A stretch of DNA of 64,000 nucleotides, taken from positions 2,604,001-2,668,000 of the forward strand of contig WJXW01000003.1 of assembly GCA_015832175.1 (NCBI GenBank), given 5' to 3'. Within the stretch, counting starts at the first letter, position 1; every line of letters begins with the position of its first letter. Shown here in pieces: positions 1 to 13,337 of the stretch. A program made the position numbers and the translations under genes. The notes beneath the pieces were generated by a model. That model ran no database searches and was not told the DNA's origin. It worked only from the letters and a program-made list of their open reading frames with translations. Origin of the DNA: Paraphaeosphaeria minitans. Lineage: Eukaryota > Ascomycota > Dothideomycetes > Pleosporales > Didymosphaeriaceae.

Positions 1-1130
1 CTATAGCCACTCCTAATTATAGACTAGTACTAGGCGTAACTCTTAATAGATTTTATAGTAGACCTCCCCTAGGCCTTTATAGTAGCACCGTAATACCTAC
101 TTATAATTACTAATAGGCTGTTAAAGTATATATAACTAGAAACTATAACTTCTATAATAGTAGAGCACTATACAGCCTACTTTTATAATATATAGTAGTA
201 GTTCTATAGCTTCTCTACTTTACTAATTATAGATAGAGGCTTAGACTAGCTAGAGAAGTTCTAGACTACGCTATATAAATTAACTAGAATAAAATAACTC
301 CTCTCTATAGTATACTACCCCTAGACTAACAGCAGTATAGAGAGAGTAAACTAAGAGGTACTCTTAGTCCTCTACATTATAGTTAACTTTAAATAAATAG
401 ACTACCTAGACTACCTTCTAGCCTACTAGCTTATATTAAATAATAAAGCATCTACTACTATAGGCCTAAGCCTAAACTTTCTACTAAATAGATATTATGT
501 TAATCTCCTTAAGAGAATCCCCTTACTAGCAGAGTCTACCTATACCCCTACTAGGAGGGTAAAGCACTTCCTAGACTACCTTAAAAAAGGGATAGCTTTA
601 GCCTAGACTACTATTACCTATAGATAGTAGTGTACTATAGAGGCTATAAACTACACTTACTACCCTATAAAGCGATTCTAAGTTAGAGATAAAATATAGT
701 TCTCGCTACGTAATATAAAAACTAACTAGCTAAAAAAGAAACTTAACTAGCTTAAGGTTAAGTACACTATAATAGCTATACTATTCTTACTTATAGTAAC
801 ACTAGACCTACCTAGCGATTTCTATAAGACTATTTATATTAACCTCCTTAAGTAAGCAGTAGACGATCTCTTACCTAGTTAGATCTAGGCTAACGCCTAG
901 CTAGGCCTAGCCTTAGAGCTAGAAGAAGCGGATCTAGACCTACGTAAATAGAAAGTAGAAAAGGTCCTACGTATTAAGAATACCTAGGGAAAATAATAAT
1001 AGGCGCTAGTAAAATAGACTAGATAGGTATTACTAACTTAGGTGCTAGTTAAAAATATTATAGATACTACAGCTCTAGACCGCTTTAAGGCCGCCTAAGG
1101 GGACTATAGGCATAATAATAGTATTATCTA
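1..1130 (+). pseudogene. Gyp-H: Ty3/gypsy polyprotein 3' end, integrase core to chromodomain (RIP-decayed)
   Basis: The C-terminal third of a gypsy pol; the rest lies left of the window. Read through RIP stops, the frame gives an integrase core: an IIDRG stretch (catalytic Asp, about 220-245), then YYPxTNSSIERVNxE around 310-350 with the catalytic Glu, then the usual Asn/Leu-rich helix. A PSDFYK...INLLK motif follows near 800-850; this is the conserved tail that precedes the chromodomain in chromoviruses. The frame at 950-1125 (LVK-x-TR...LVKNIIDTTALDRF) fits a chromodomain that would steer insertion into heterochromatin. The repeat is a different family from Gyp-A elsewhere here. Gln and Trp codons are converted to TAA/TAG throughout, so it is dead. 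Family assignment is firm; its LTR was not found. Confidence 0.75.
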
Positions 1131-3215
1131 GTCTATAAGAAAGAATACATAAATATTACAAAGGAAGCTATAATAGGTATTTAAGAATTTATTCCCCTAC
1201 TAACCTAGTAGAGGCGCTATCTATCTAAAAACTACTAAAGGCTATTAGCCCTAAGGTTATAATAACTAAAGCAGCACTAAAGTAACACTAAATAGGAATA
1301 AAGGAGAGCTATAATAACTATATTACTATTCGCACTAGTAGTAGCAGCACCTAGAAGGGTGCACTAAGCTAGCCCTAGATAAAGGCTTAGGTAGAGTTAC
1401 TCTATAAGGCTCTTAATATAGGTTAAAGGGTATACACTGTTAGGCTAGGGCTATTAAAAGGGTAAAGTAGTGTTAGCTAGAAGCTATCCTAAGTTACTCT
1501 ATAATAATAATAAGTAGGTTAGTAGTCTACGCTTAGGTCTAAGTTATCTTATCTAGGCGCTGGCCTATACTCTCTTTAAATTACTAGATATAATTTCCTA
1601 TATTATTTATCTACCCCGCTATATTATTAGCTAACGCTACTAGATTCTAATTATAGTTACTGCTATACTAGGCTAGAGTTATCTAGAGCAAGAGTGTTAC
1701 TAGGGCTATATTTATACTAGAGGGGGCGACTACTATTCTATTACTACGCTAAGGTAGGGGTATAGTAGGGGAGCCTAGCTCCTAGATTAGGCTAGAGTTC
1801 TTAAGCGCTAAGTTTAGGTACCACTTATACTACTAGGCTAAGCGGTAGAACTCTACTATAAAGGTAGGTAGCGTTCTAGTTATAGGCTTCTAGGGGTTAG
1901 TGCTATACATTCTAGGATTATAGATATATAAATTACTATTAACCTAGCCTTACTCTATATATTTAATCTAGAGGCGCAAAGCCCGCCTTAGGCCTAGGGT
2001 ATTAGTAAAAGGGGCAGAATTATACTAGTAGGTAGCCTTAGTATAATAGTAGGTGCTATAAGAGTAGCCCTAGAATAGTTAATAGCTGTATAAATATTAA
2101 TAATAGTCTAGAATATAAAGCTATAGACTTACTCTGCGCGCCTAAGCCGCCTTAGGCGCCTAATATATTTAATGTATATAAGGCCTATATTAGGGTTAGC
2201 TAGCTCTTTGTCTAAACTATCTCTTTAAAGGACTACGCTCTTAGTAATATAGAGCTACTTTAGAGTATAAGTAGAGGTAATAAAGTTAGGGTAATTAGCT
2301 AGTACACACCTTTTAGAGGTTATAAAGAGGTAAAGGTAATTGCTACTATTAGGCTACTATATAGGTGTATTAAGACTCTAAAGAATCTCTTCTATTTTAG
2401 TGTTATTAATCTCCTCCTTTGTGTACGCATAGCTAGGCTTAGTAAAGCGCTAGTTTAGGTTTAGAGAGTTATTACTACTACTACTACTAGGACTAAAGAT
2501 ATCTACTAAGACAGCGCTACTTTAGAAGCTATTATTAATAATATTAATATTAGCTATAGCCATAAATAGAACGCTAAAAAAGAAGGCTAAAAGGCTAATA
2601 AAAGTATAAGGGCGTATAGCGTAGGAATAAGAGGGGGACTAGATTAGGGCTAAAAAAAGGTAAAGATAGAAGTAGTCGCAGATAGTTAAGGAAGTTAGAA
2701 TAGGCGCAGGTTAAGGTTAGTATAAGAAAAAGAGAGTAGAGAAAGGAAGAAGGAAGGTAGAGTAATATAGATATAAAGAGACTATAATAGCAACACACTA
2801 CTAAAGTAATAAATATATAATAATTATATTAGAAAGGGCAGGAGCGCTGTCCTATTACCTTATAATAATAAGGTGAATAAATAAACCGCCTAATAAGGGC
2901 TCTTACCCTAAGGCTGTTTTAGGGCCGCCTCTATACTACTACCTTACTATAGTATAATACCCCTAAGATTTCTAAGGCTTACCTTATAACTATAAGACGT
3001 TTTAAACTAAGTAAGGTCTAGGGTATATAATAGGCTAGGGTATAGCCCTAGCCTTTAGAAGGATCTTAAGGAAAAGAACTGCCCTAAAGAAGTAGACCTA
3101 CTAAGGAAAACTCTTCTTATAAGCGGCACACCCCCCTATAGAGACATAATACCTAGAATTTATCCTTTACATTTTGGCACTTACAGTTCTGTTCACTCTC
3201 TAAGGCTAGCCCATA
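1131..3215. other. Unclassified RIP-affected repeat DNA
   Basis: TA-rich sequence with no intact frame. It probably includes the 3' untranslated part of Gyp-H and unrelated repeat remnants. A purine-rich stretch around 2580-2790 reads on the plus strand as Lys/Arg-rich. No LTR ends, terminal inverted repeats or known domains were recognised. A short open frame on the minus strand inside it is low-complexity (Leu/Ser/Tyr) and not believable as a gene. Confidence 0.5.
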
Positions 3216-4235
3216 ATAATAAGAGTAAATATTATATAGTTATTTATGTGCTATTGTCTAAATAGTCCTAAAAGATAGGTGGGATAACATTACCCTTAAG
3301 AATGTTTTACTAATCTGCCTTATAAAAACGCTATTCTACCTATTCCTAAAGCTTATAAACCTTATAGGTAAGAACTTCCTCCTAATCTACATTATCTATA
3401 TATTATAGAAACTATTAATACTGTATAATAATAATTAAATAGTATTTAATAAATATAAGCCACTAGGACCTTAACACTAGAGGGAGTAAAGTACTATCTA
3501 CTACTATCTTAGTATTTATTTATATAGACACTGTAATTACGTGCTAAAGTAGGAGATTTAATAGTGTATATAGAGGCGGTTTAGATACGTTATAAAAGGT
3601 AAAAATAGGTAAAAGGAATGCCTAGAAATCTCTATATAGTATTAGCACTATAAGGCGACGCGATTTATAGATACTAACTTTATTCTTATCAACATAGCAG
3701 CTACGTCTTTACTTATAAGCAATTCTATATTATATATAATAGGTGCCTTACTACTAGGGTGGGTATTATTGCTTTAAACTATTGTAATAGTGTTTATAGG
3801 TATTACAGAGGCATTATCTATATTACTAGTACTAGATAAGGAAGATAATAACAATAAAAATAAGGTGTAAGCTATAGGTGCTAGTAAAGAAGGTAGCATT
3901 ATTAAGGTAGAGGTATATTTTATTAAAAGAAGTAGCAAAGGAAGAGTGGTAGAGTTTTCTTAGTACTAGGTAGTAATAGTTAAGCCTACCTATGCGTGCG
4001 AAAGAAAGGGGACTGCGTAGTAGTGTAATTAGGTGTATCTACTTTAGAATTAGTAAAACGTTATTACGTTGGGTTTTAGAAGCCAATTAGTGCTTATAAA
4101 CGTAGACTTTTAGCCTAATTATAACGCTGTATTTTTGTCCTAATTAAGCCCTAAGTTTTCTCTAGTGTACAAAGTTCTACTGTAAAAAGTTTATTCTTCT
4201 CTCCTTACTGCGTTCGTCTTTTATTATAAGTAATA
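3216..4235 (+). pseudogene. Rep-1 copy 1: decayed single-frame gene of unknown function
   Basis: A repeat present twice in the window (the other copy is at 53.7 kb), nearly colinear at about 1.02 kb. One plus-strand frame can be read from near the left end to a TAATAA stop near 4230. Within roughly 330 codons the internal stops are TAA/TAG at presumed Gln/Trp positions, the pattern of RIP on a real coding sequence. Visible features are an N-terminal hydrophobic Leu-rich part, an acidic/Asn stretch (DKEDNNN) in the middle and basic segments afterwards. I do not recognise the family. No terminal inverted repeats were found, so the mobile unit may extend further left. Immediately right lies the truncated end of gypsy A0. 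Confidence 0.5.
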
Positions 4236-4239
4236 ATCT

Positions 4240-5132
4240 TATTTATAGATGCTTTTAAGACAATAAGGGTAAACCTTTCCTTATATTTTTAGACTTCTAG
4301 TATTATTATAACCTTATAGGTAATTTAAGCCATCTTAGGTATTAGGGTTCTATTTATAACATAGATAGTGTAAGGTTCCTTCTTATCTAATATAGTAAGT
4401 CCTACTTACTATACTATCTTATATAAGATAAAGTTCTTTTCTACCTCTAAGTCTATAAGAGCTTTTGTTTATATTCCTTTAAGCTAAACTAGTAGTTTAA
4501 TTAATATTATGCTATACGTAGTATTTAATTTAATAAAGGCGTCTTCTTATCTAAGTATAGGTCTAAAAAAGACACATCTACGTTGTACATTTTAGGTGTA
4601 AGGTAAGTTCGTATGTAGTGTTCTCTACCTACCTTCTTTACTCTATAGCGTTATCTATAACACTTGTCTCTAGAGTATCTCTTCCTTAGGCTATTATTAG
4701 TCTCTTCTTAGGATACTTTACCACTTTCCTTCCTAACTAGTTTAAATTTAATAAAGTAGACTTATTATTTTAGCGTGTTCTTGTATCTATTTACATACTT
4801 TAAATTTATATATATTGTATAATCTAGGTGTAAGTACATGTACTAGTAGGGTTATATATATATTCTATTAATAAGTATGAAGTATTCTTTACTTCTATTA
4901 GCGTTATTATAGGGAAACTAATTATTTTCGCGTTTATCTTATAGGTACTCGTTACACGCTGTAATAGGATAGTTATACTACTACTATTAGTATTATAGTT
5001 TCTATTATAGTTACCTATTACTTTCTTCTTTTATTTAGTAGCGTATTATATATATATCTTATTTATAGTATATCTAGCGAAGGGATACGTGTATAGGGTT
5101 ATAATGGTCTAGGTCCTACTAATCTTGCCTTT
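4240..5132 (-). pseudogene. Gypsy A0: gag-protease/pol fragment
   Basis: The reverse complement matches the protease-upstream part of Gyp-A (compare A1 near 7500-7560 and A2 near 38500-38600), including the stretch just before the protease. Reading frames are broken by RIP stops. The left edge meets Rep-1, where homology to Gyp-A stops. The right edge is the start of the A1 5' LTR. No function remains. Confidence 0.6.
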
Positions 5133-5608
5133 TGTTAGGATCTAGACTTAGGCGAGGGTCTGACCCACATTTTGTATGTAGTTATCTACTTACGATTGGC
5201 CGTAAGCAATTAACTAATAAGATAAAGGCAGGTTAAAGCTGTGCCGTAAGGCGCTAAGAGCTAAAACCCTATAGGCCTAAGTTACCTAACTAATAGTTAA
5301 CCAGTAATAGTTAATAAGCGATAGTTAACAAGCAGAATAGTTAATAAGCGATACTTAAGTACTACCAGCCTTAGTATATAGGAACGCGAGAATAAGTCTC
5401 TTATACTTGTGTTTAATCTATATAAGTCTCTTATACTTATGTTTAATCTATTTATTAATCTATTATTTAGATTCTAGTAGACTATATTATTAGCTTATTA
5501 CTCTTTATAAAATACTATTATATTAATAAGACCTTTTACCTTTGTAAGTACTCCTATCTAAGAACTAACTTTAACCTTTTAGGACTAGCTACCCTCTTAG
5601 ATTTAACA
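5133..5608 (+). repeat. Gypsy A1 5' LTR
   Basis: Starts TGTTAGGATC and ends GATTTAACA, the same termini as the A2 LTRs and the solo LTR at 22.4 kb. Its 3' half (TAAGTCTCTTATAC onward) matches A2 well. The U3 part differs and has short GTTAATAAG-type direct repeats (about 5290-5350) instead of the 17-bp array of A2, so it belongs to another U3 subfamily. Confidence 0.75.
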
Positions 5609-5739
5609 TCTTAAACACCCTTAACATAAATACTTTACAAACTCCTACCTCTTCTACAGCTTTAGGTGCCGCTAAGATTACTCCTATAAAGGATAGTAGT
5701 AAGGCGCATAAACCTAATCTCTACTTTAGTAAATAATTT

Positions 5740-8700
5740 TAAACTAATGTCTAGATTCCCTAGTTAGACTTCTATTTCTTTAACTTAAATAAACTTCTTA
5801 AAGATAAGAAAAAGGTTATCTTTATAGTAATATACATGCAAGGAGATGTAGAATTACACATTTATCCTTACTTTAAAAAATACCTAGTAGAAGACTATTA
5901 TAATAATAACGACAATTAAGTAAACAATAACGCTAATGTAGTTAATATTATTAAGGATTATAGAAACTTTAAGAAATACCTTAAACAACTCTTTAGGATC
6001 GCTAATAAGGACTCTATTACAAAAGTAAAGATTTAGACTATAACTTAGAAGCGATTAGTAGCTAAGTATATAGCTAAGTTTCACAGATACGCTGTGTAAC
6101 TTAACTAGAACAAAAAATCTCTTTAGGATATATATAAGTAAGGACTTAAATAAAAACTACATAAAGAACTCCTATGTATTAGTGCGTAAATTACGAACCT
6201 TAAGGAACTATATAAAGAAACTGTTAGGATTAATAAAGAATAGTTCTTACTACAATAGGAGCTCTACTAAAACCCTAGGGTAATAAGCTTTAGACAACTA
6301 GTAAAAGTAATTTATAAGAACCCTATTAGAGTTGTCTACAGGTAACAACTAAGGAACTACTAGAGATATAAACTAATAGAAGATATCTAGTTTAACTATA
6401 TAGGTAAAGGAAAAGGAGGAAAGATAGGCCCTAAGCAGCCTAATAAACATGTCTTAGATAGAAGTTAATAATTAATAACTAAAACCTGTAAATACTTTAT
6501 GTGTAGCAAACTAGGCTATATAGCCAGGAACTATAGATTAAAGAACAAAGTCTATTAAACTAAGTTAAATATACTAACTATTAAGGACTAAGAACCTAAT
6601 AAGGAATAGGAAGTTATTATAACGCTATTTAGTTACTAACGCGTTACACTAGAGTAAAGTAAGCAATTAGATTTACCTAACTTATAACTATATAAAGATC
6701 TAGAAGACAACTCTAACGTATACTATAACATAGAAAATGTAGAAGAAATACTAAGATCTCCTACTCCTTACTTATAAAGTAGGCAGAAAGAAAACAACCC
6801 TATATTACTTAAGTATAAACTAAATATTTAGGACTACATAGAACCCTACTAGCTAAGAGATAAAGACCTAGGATATAGGTAAGCTGCATTCCTAGATAAA
6901 CTAGATATAGGACTAAAAGGGATGCAACCTTATAAAAATAAGAAGTTAGACTACGTACTAAAGTACTACCTAAACTACTAAAATCCTATACACTTATTCT
7001 GTATGTGGACGCACTGCGAAGAACTAATATACACATAATATAAGGTAGAGAAAGAGGAGAATAAAAGGCAACCTAGAAGGAACCTACGCTATAAATAAAT
7101 GTAGATAAACTACCCTGTCACAGCTTATAATAAATACTTCTAGAATAAATAATAAGTAAAATAGTTCCCTTACCTTATACTAAAAGGGAATAAATACTGT
7201 AATATACTTATTAATAGAGACTGTATATAACTGTACTAGTATACGTGTCTAAACTAAAACTATAAATACTACTATATAGGTAAATATTTAGACAGCTTTA
7301 TTAACTGCCCTACGTGAGAAGTAATAACAAAATTACTAATTTAACTAATATATAGGAATAGTAAAGACTACAGGCGAAAAAACAGTATAATATTCTTGTA
7401 AGAAGAAGTATACAATCTATATAAGCTATATACTTAAGAATAATAATAGAAGCGGATGCTTAGAAACGTATACTAGGCACCTAAACTTAATTAAAATCTA
7501 TATAAATAGATGTCTTTTTTGGGCCTAAACTTAGATAAGAAAATACCTTTATTAAATTAAATGCCACAGTAAGTATAGTATTGGATAAGCTACTAGTATA
7601 GCTTTAAGGAATATAGGCTTAAGCCTTTATAGACTTATTAAATAGTAAGACAAGTAGCACATCTAATATTAGAGAAAGAAGTACCCTATATTATTTATAT
7701 TATAAATAGATCCCTAATGCCTAAGACACCTTAGATATACTAGGAGGTTACTACTATAATAATAGTCTAAGTAAATGCCATAGTAAGTACAGTATTAGAT
7801 AAGCTACTAGTATAGCTTAAAGGAATATAGGCTTAAGCTTTTATAGACTTAAGTGTAGGAAAGAACTTCATATCTTATTAAATAGTAGAATAAGTAGGAC
7901 TTAAGATATTAGAGAAAGAAGTACCCTATATTATTTATATTACAAATAGATCCCTAATGCCTAAGACACCTTAGATATACTAGTAGGTTACTACTATATT
8001 AATAGTCTAAGGATATAGAGAGAAACTTACCTTAGATGTCTTACTAGGATCTAAGTACGAGTTAGTCTTAGGATTACCTTAGTTAATAATACAAAACTTG
8101 TAGATTAACTAGGGTATAAAGAAAATATTATTTAAACGCTATAATTGTGTATTATAAGTAAAGCCTATGCATTAACTAAAAATAATAGTAGATAAGGAAG
8201 TTATTAACAATATAATACTATAATAGATAGTTAAAAAATAGAAGCAGACCTTAGTAGACACTAATAGGAACTACTAGGTTAAGAAGTGTAAAAAGGAGAA
8301 TAATAGCACACCCCTTACCTTACTAAGAGAGTATAGGAAATAGACATATATATTTACAGAAAAGGAAAGAAACGTAAACCTGCTAGAATACTAACCCTAC
8401 AATCTTACGATAGACCTAGAAGAAGGGAAGATACTACCCTTTAGACTACTATATAGTAAGACAGGAGAAGAACTCCTTAAAGAACGTGATTTTATTAAGA
8501 TAAATCTTAGGAAAGGATATATATAACTATTAAAGTTACTAGTAGTAAGCCCTTCTATATTTATTAAGAAAAAGGATAAATTTAATAGACTATGTGTTAA
8601 CCACTAATAATTCAATAACATAACGATAAAAAACTAATATCTACTACTAAATATTATAGAGTTACGAGATTAACTATCTTAAGCTAAGATATTTATAATA

Positions 8701-9218
8701 ATAGATCTAAGAAACGGTTACCACCTTATATAAATTAAAAAAGGTAAAGCATAGAAAACAGCGTTTTAATTATACTATAAAATATTTAAATATAAGGTTA
8801 TACTCTTTTAAAACTATAAATGCACTAACAGGTTTAATAGTACTTATTAATAACGTACTCTATAAACATTAAGATATATTTATTATTACGTATATAGATA
8901 ATATCCTCGTCTTTTCTAAAAATAAATCTAACCACACTAAGTATGTATAAATAGTACTAGAAGCACTAGACAAGGTATACCTTTATATTAAACTAAGAAA
9001 TATAAGTTTAATATTAAATACCTTAAGTTCCTAGGACACATTATTACTATAAAAGGACTCGAGATAGCACTAAGTAAAATAAAATATATTAAGAACTGGC
9101 TAATACTAAGGACAGCCAAGAATATCTAAGAATTCTTAAGATTTTGTAGATTTAACTAATAATTTATCTAAGATTACGTAAAGGTCATAATACCTTTAAC
9201 AAATTTTATAAAAAAGGA
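5740..9218 (+). pseudogene. Gypsy A1 gag-protease-reverse transcriptase (first part of pol)
   Basis: In order: gag from about 5760; a CCHC zinc knuckle near 6490-6540 (CKYFMCSK...GYIARN, with the last Cys mutated); the protease region duplicated in tandem near 7561-8010; then reverse transcriptase near 8450-9200. In the RT, RLCVNH, LRNGYHL and a degraded YxDD-type box (about 8885-8915) are readable. The palm and connection parts align codon by codon with A2. Numerous TAA/TAG stops stand at Gln/Trp positions. The frame ends abruptly where Cop-B inserted, and RNase H continues 18 kb downstream. It is not functional. Confidence 0.8.
7561..8010 (+). repeat. Tandem duplication of the A1 protease segment
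   Basis: A segment of about 213 bp starting ATGCCACAGTAAGTA repeats at about 7774 as ATGCCATAGTAAGTA. The second unit carries a further short stretch (AGTGTAGGAAAGAAC) that A2 also has. A2 holds only one unit, so the duplication is private to A1. It covers the aspartic protease active-site region. Confidence 0.7.
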
Positions 9219-9223
9219 CATAC

Positions 9224-9535
9224 TGTCTGTATAGTTTATTGTACAAATAGCACTAAGTAAAATAGGGGCCTACCTACCTATAGGGACCTGCACAAGGACC
9301 TACTACTTAGGTTAGCACTAAGAGGTAGAGACTTTATAAGGCCCTACCTGCCTATAAGAACCCGTACAAGGACCTACTACTTAGGTCAGCGCCAAGAGGC
9401 AGAGACTTTATAAGGTCCTTAGTGCCCCTTTATACAATAGACTAGACGTAATGAATTAAACCTACTTCTCACCCTTTACACGATAGTATACTATTAATTC
9501 TTAAATGCTTAATTATAGATTAAGCTAAACCTATA
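9224..9535 (+). repeat. Cop-B outer 5' LTR (312-bp form)
   Basis: Begins TGTCTGTATAG and ends AAACCTATA (RIP form of AAACCTACA). A segment of about 75-80 bp beginning near the CCTACCTACCTATAGG stretch occurs twice in tandem, which explains the extra length over the 238-bp LTRs. Confidence 0.85.
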
Positions 9536-10431
9536 CTAATTAGTGGTTAATTCTAATTAACTGCAAACTAGCAAGATTTAATAATAAAGTGCCCTATAAG
9601 CTAAATACATAGGCTCTATATTGTTACCTTTACTAGAGATCAAATTTCAGATTATATAATAAGTAGAAATAAAGCGTGCATATCTATAAAGAGTCATATA
9701 ATCTAGTCTAAGCTATTCTATAGAAAAGAAAGGAGATAGTGAACCCCCTTATAACCCTAAAAAACACGTCGCATAATTAAACTAGCGATAACTAAACACA
9801 AATATGTCGCATAATTGCACTATTAGTAACTAAACGCAGACACGTCGCACGACTAAGAAAAATAATAATAATAATATATCCTTAAGACTAGGAGACTTTC
9901 TAGAGGAACTCTAACCTAAGGACGTCGCGTAATAATTAATACTGCCTCCTTAGTAAGAAGACAAAGTAATATAGCTTTAATAAGTAAAGGAAGTAATAAA
10001 CATTAAGGCTATTTCTTTAAGAGAAGAGATTTTATAAAAGTATTAGATAGATAAAGTAAATCTACACAGCTACCTACCCCCTTCTCTAAAATAGCTAAAC
10101 ACTTATATAGTGTATATAATTATACAATATCGCGTAAGTAGTCTTAAAGGTAAAGAGGTAATCTCTTCTTTTACTAAAGATTTTAATAACTAGAAGAAAA
10201 GAACCTTTAATAAAATTAGTTATACAGTAAGAAGAGAGCTTATTACTTTTCTTATAAAAGAAGGCTTTGTCGCTACTAATACTATAATAAAGAACACCTA
10301 TATAAAGAAACTCTTTAAACTATTATAGCTTAACTATAAGCTACAGACCCTTTATATAATAACACTATAATTATTACCTAAACTACTTCGCACAATCCTA
10401 ATAATATAACCTACACTATTTATAGGTAATA
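9536..10431 (+). pseudogene. Cop-B outer: leader and gag 5' part
   Basis: Colinear with the inner copy at 10670-11690. It holds a leader of roughly 350 bp and the beginning of gag; the readable stretch of Leu-Pro-Pro-Ser around 10060-10090 lies in the same place as in the other copies. It stops at the TAATA target where the inner Cop-B inserted and resumes at 25434. Confidence 0.7.
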
Positions 10432-10669
10432 TGTCTGTACAGTTTATCGTATAAGTAGCACTAGGTGAAGTGGGGACCTACCTACCTATAGGGACCCGCA
10501 TAAGGACCCACTACTTAGGTTAGCGCTAAGAGGTAGAGACTTTATAAAGCCCTTAGTGCCCCTTTGTACAATAGACTAGACATAATTAATTAAACCTACT
10601 TCTTACCCTTTGTATAATAGTATACTATTAACCCTTAAATACTTAATTACAGATTAAGCCAAACTAACA
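10432..10669 (+). repeat. Cop-B inner 5' LTR (238 bp)
   Basis: TGTCTGTACAG at the start, AAACTAACA at the end. It is followed by CTAATTAGTAGTTAATTC, the presumed start of the leader, which is shared with the other Cop-B 5' ends. Confidence 0.85.
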
Positions 10670-10748
10670 CTAATTAGTAGTTAATTCTAATTAACTACAA
10701 ACTAGTAAGGTCTAAAGACGGAGCGCCCTACAAGCTAGATGCGTAGGC

Positions 10749-10990
10749 TCTATATTATTACTTTTACTAGAAATCGAATTTTAGATTATATAATAAGCAG
10801 AAACAAAGCGCGTATATCTATAAAAAGTCGCATAATCTAGTCTAAGCTATTCTATAGAAAAGAAAGGAGATAGTACCTTTACTAGAGATCGAATTTCAGA
10901 TTATATAATAAGTAGAAACAAAGCGCGTATATCTATAAAAAGTCGCATAATCTAGTCTAAGCTATTCTATAGAAAAGAAAGGAGATAGTG
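10749..10990 (+). repeat. Tandem duplication in the Cop-B inner leader
   Basis: A unit of roughly 116 bp (TTTACTAGARATCGAATTT to GAAAGGAGATAGT) appears twice in direct orientation. Cop-B outer and Cop-B3 have one copy, so the duplication arose in this element or its immediate parent. Confidence 0.75.
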
Positions 10991-11121
10991 AGTATATTTA
11001 CAACCCTAAAAAACACGTCGCATAATTAAACTAGTAATAACTAAACGCAAACACGTTGTATAATTAAACTAGTAATAACTGAACGCAGATACGTCGCACG
11101 ACTAAGAAAGATAATAATAAC

Positions 11122-12899
11122 ATGGCCTTAAGACTAGGAGACTTCCTAGAGGAACTATAACCTAAGGACGTTGCGTAATAATTAATACTACCTTCTTAGT
11201 AAAAAAATAAAGCAACATAGCTTTAATAAGTAGAGGAAGTAATAAACATTAAGGCTATTACCTTAAGAGGAGAGATCGCACAAAAGTACTAAGTAGATAG
11301 AGTAGATCTATATAGCTACCTACCCCCTTCTCTAAAATAGCTAAACACTTATATAGTGTATATAATCGCGTAATATCGCGTAAGCAGCCTTAAAGGTAAA
11401 GAGGTAATCTCTTCTTTTACTAAAGATTTTAATAACTAGAAGGAGAGAACCTTTAATAAGATTAGTTATATAGTAAGAAGAGAGCTTATTGCTTTTCTTA
11501 TAAAAGAAGGCTTTATCACTACTAATTCTATAATAAAGAACACTTATATAAAGAAACTCTTTAAACTATTATAGCTTAACTATAAGCTACAGACCCTTTA
11601 CATAATAATGCTATAACTATAACCTAAACTGCTTCGCACGATTCTAATAATATAACCTACACTATCTATAGGTAATACATATACATATAGAGTATAGCTA
11701 GGGCCCATCCCTATACATGTAAGGACAGAGACACTATATATAGAGCTACACTAGTGGCAGTAGCCTAAAACCTAGACTACTTTTACCTAATAAACCACAT
11801 TATATAAAGAGGCTAGACACTCCTAGTCTTCTTAATAACTAGGAGATTATGCTTATATCTAGCTAGACAAAATTATTCTTTTTTAGAAGGCTTAGAGTAA
11901 AGAGAATAACTACACTAGTAGGCTATATAACATCCTAGCAGATAAAGCAAAAGTCTTTAGAGAACTATACTATAGGCTAGGCATACTATAGGACTAGTAT
12001 ATAAATATCTTCCTAGGAATCCTTTCTAATTGTGTAAGTACCTACTACCTACACAACATTAGACTAGGACTTCTATAGGATAAACTATACAACAGACTAA
12101 ATAGGCACTTTAACACTAGTGTTAATTATAATTAGTACTAGATAGACTAGACTACTCTTACCTTTAAACGCTATAAAAGGGATAATCTAGCTGCTATATT
12201 ATATAAGGCCCTAGAAGTAATAATTAATAAGCTTACCTTAGCTTAAAGGGCTCTTAGACAAGGCTTTAGTAGTAAACCATAACTATACACTACTATTATA
12301 TAAGTATACTACGGCTATCCTAACCTTAAATAAGCTATATTTAACTCTAAAAATATAATAAAAGGCTTACTTAGCGACCTTTGTGTATTACTCTAAGTTA
12401 CTAAAAATAGGAAGAAGTTATAGTTCCTCTAAGATAGTAAAGAGGTGTACTACACTAATTAATAATATAATAATTCTAATTGTATAAGAGGATCTAGCCT
12501 CTCTAGAGGCAGATTAACCTTTAGACTAAAAAGAAGGGGTAACTTTAGAAGTTTAAACTTTTATATAAAGTAGAAATACTTTATATACTATAAAGAAGGA
12601 TACTAGTCTACTAACTATCTACTAAGAGATACCTAGTAAGCTAAAAGGCAATACATATTATTATACACTAACTTTTATAAATATAAACCCTTTACTATAG
12701 ATGTATAAGTATACATCCTTAACTTTAAAGGAGAGCTAGAGGAAGAAGACTATTACACAAAAAAGGAGGAAGATAAACAAGACTAATAGAGTAATAAAGA
12801 AGAAGTATAGAAGGCTACTTTATACTTTACTTCTACTACCTACCTTTATTGCATAACTAGCGAAGACATCTAACATAGTAAGGATAATAAGAATATAGA
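11122..12899 (+). pseudogene. Cop-B inner gag with zinc knuckle
   Basis: The start ATG at 11122 opens MALRLGDFLEEL, and the frame continues with RIP stops through a typical copia gag. Near 12574-12625 a CCHC-type box (K-x-F-x-x-Y-KEGY-STNY) is visible with its cysteines changed to Tyr by TGC/TGT to TAC/TAT. An acidic linker (GELEEEDYY) follows. The frame is cut by Cop-C and continues at 20153. By family knowledge it would bind and package the element RNA; here it is dead. Confidence 0.7.
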
Positions 12900-12904
12900 G
12901 GAAC

Positions 12905-13099
12905 TGTTAAAGTAAAACACTCACTTCCGTGATTCTTTCTGGATACACTAATTCAGATCACGGGATTCTTACCAAGAGGCTCGTTTCTTTTGTATATAGT
13001 CTGCCCTTTCAGCATCCTTTCCTACAATTAGCTCTTTGTATTCTTTACAACTCTGCTCCTAAATATCCTGTGATAGTTTGAGCCCTTTTTACTACAACA
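12905..13099 (+). repeat. Cop-C 5' LTR (195 bp)
   Basis: TGTTAAAG at the start, CTACAACA at the end. It differs from the 3' LTR mainly by transitions (for example CACGGG against TACAGG), the change type RIP makes. Confidence 0.9.
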
Positions 13100-13337
13100 G
13101 TTATGAGCCTAGCGCTTAGAACGTAGAATAATTCTCCCTACCTACTTAGTAACGCTTAAATTATTATACAACACTTTATTCAGAACCTCTCTACAATACA
13201 ACCCCCTATTTCTAATTACGAAAATTAGTAAAATAGCAGAAGTATAGCTTGTTAATCGCGCTAGTTAGCCCTACTAGTTTGTCCAGCTTTAATTCTAAGT
13301 AAACTTAAAAGGAATCTAGAACTAAATTAACCTAGAG

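Noticed and set aside
2595..2798. 67-codon minus-strand open frame
   Set aside because: Low-complexity Leu/Ser/Tyr translation of a purine-rich repeat stretch; no start context or homology.
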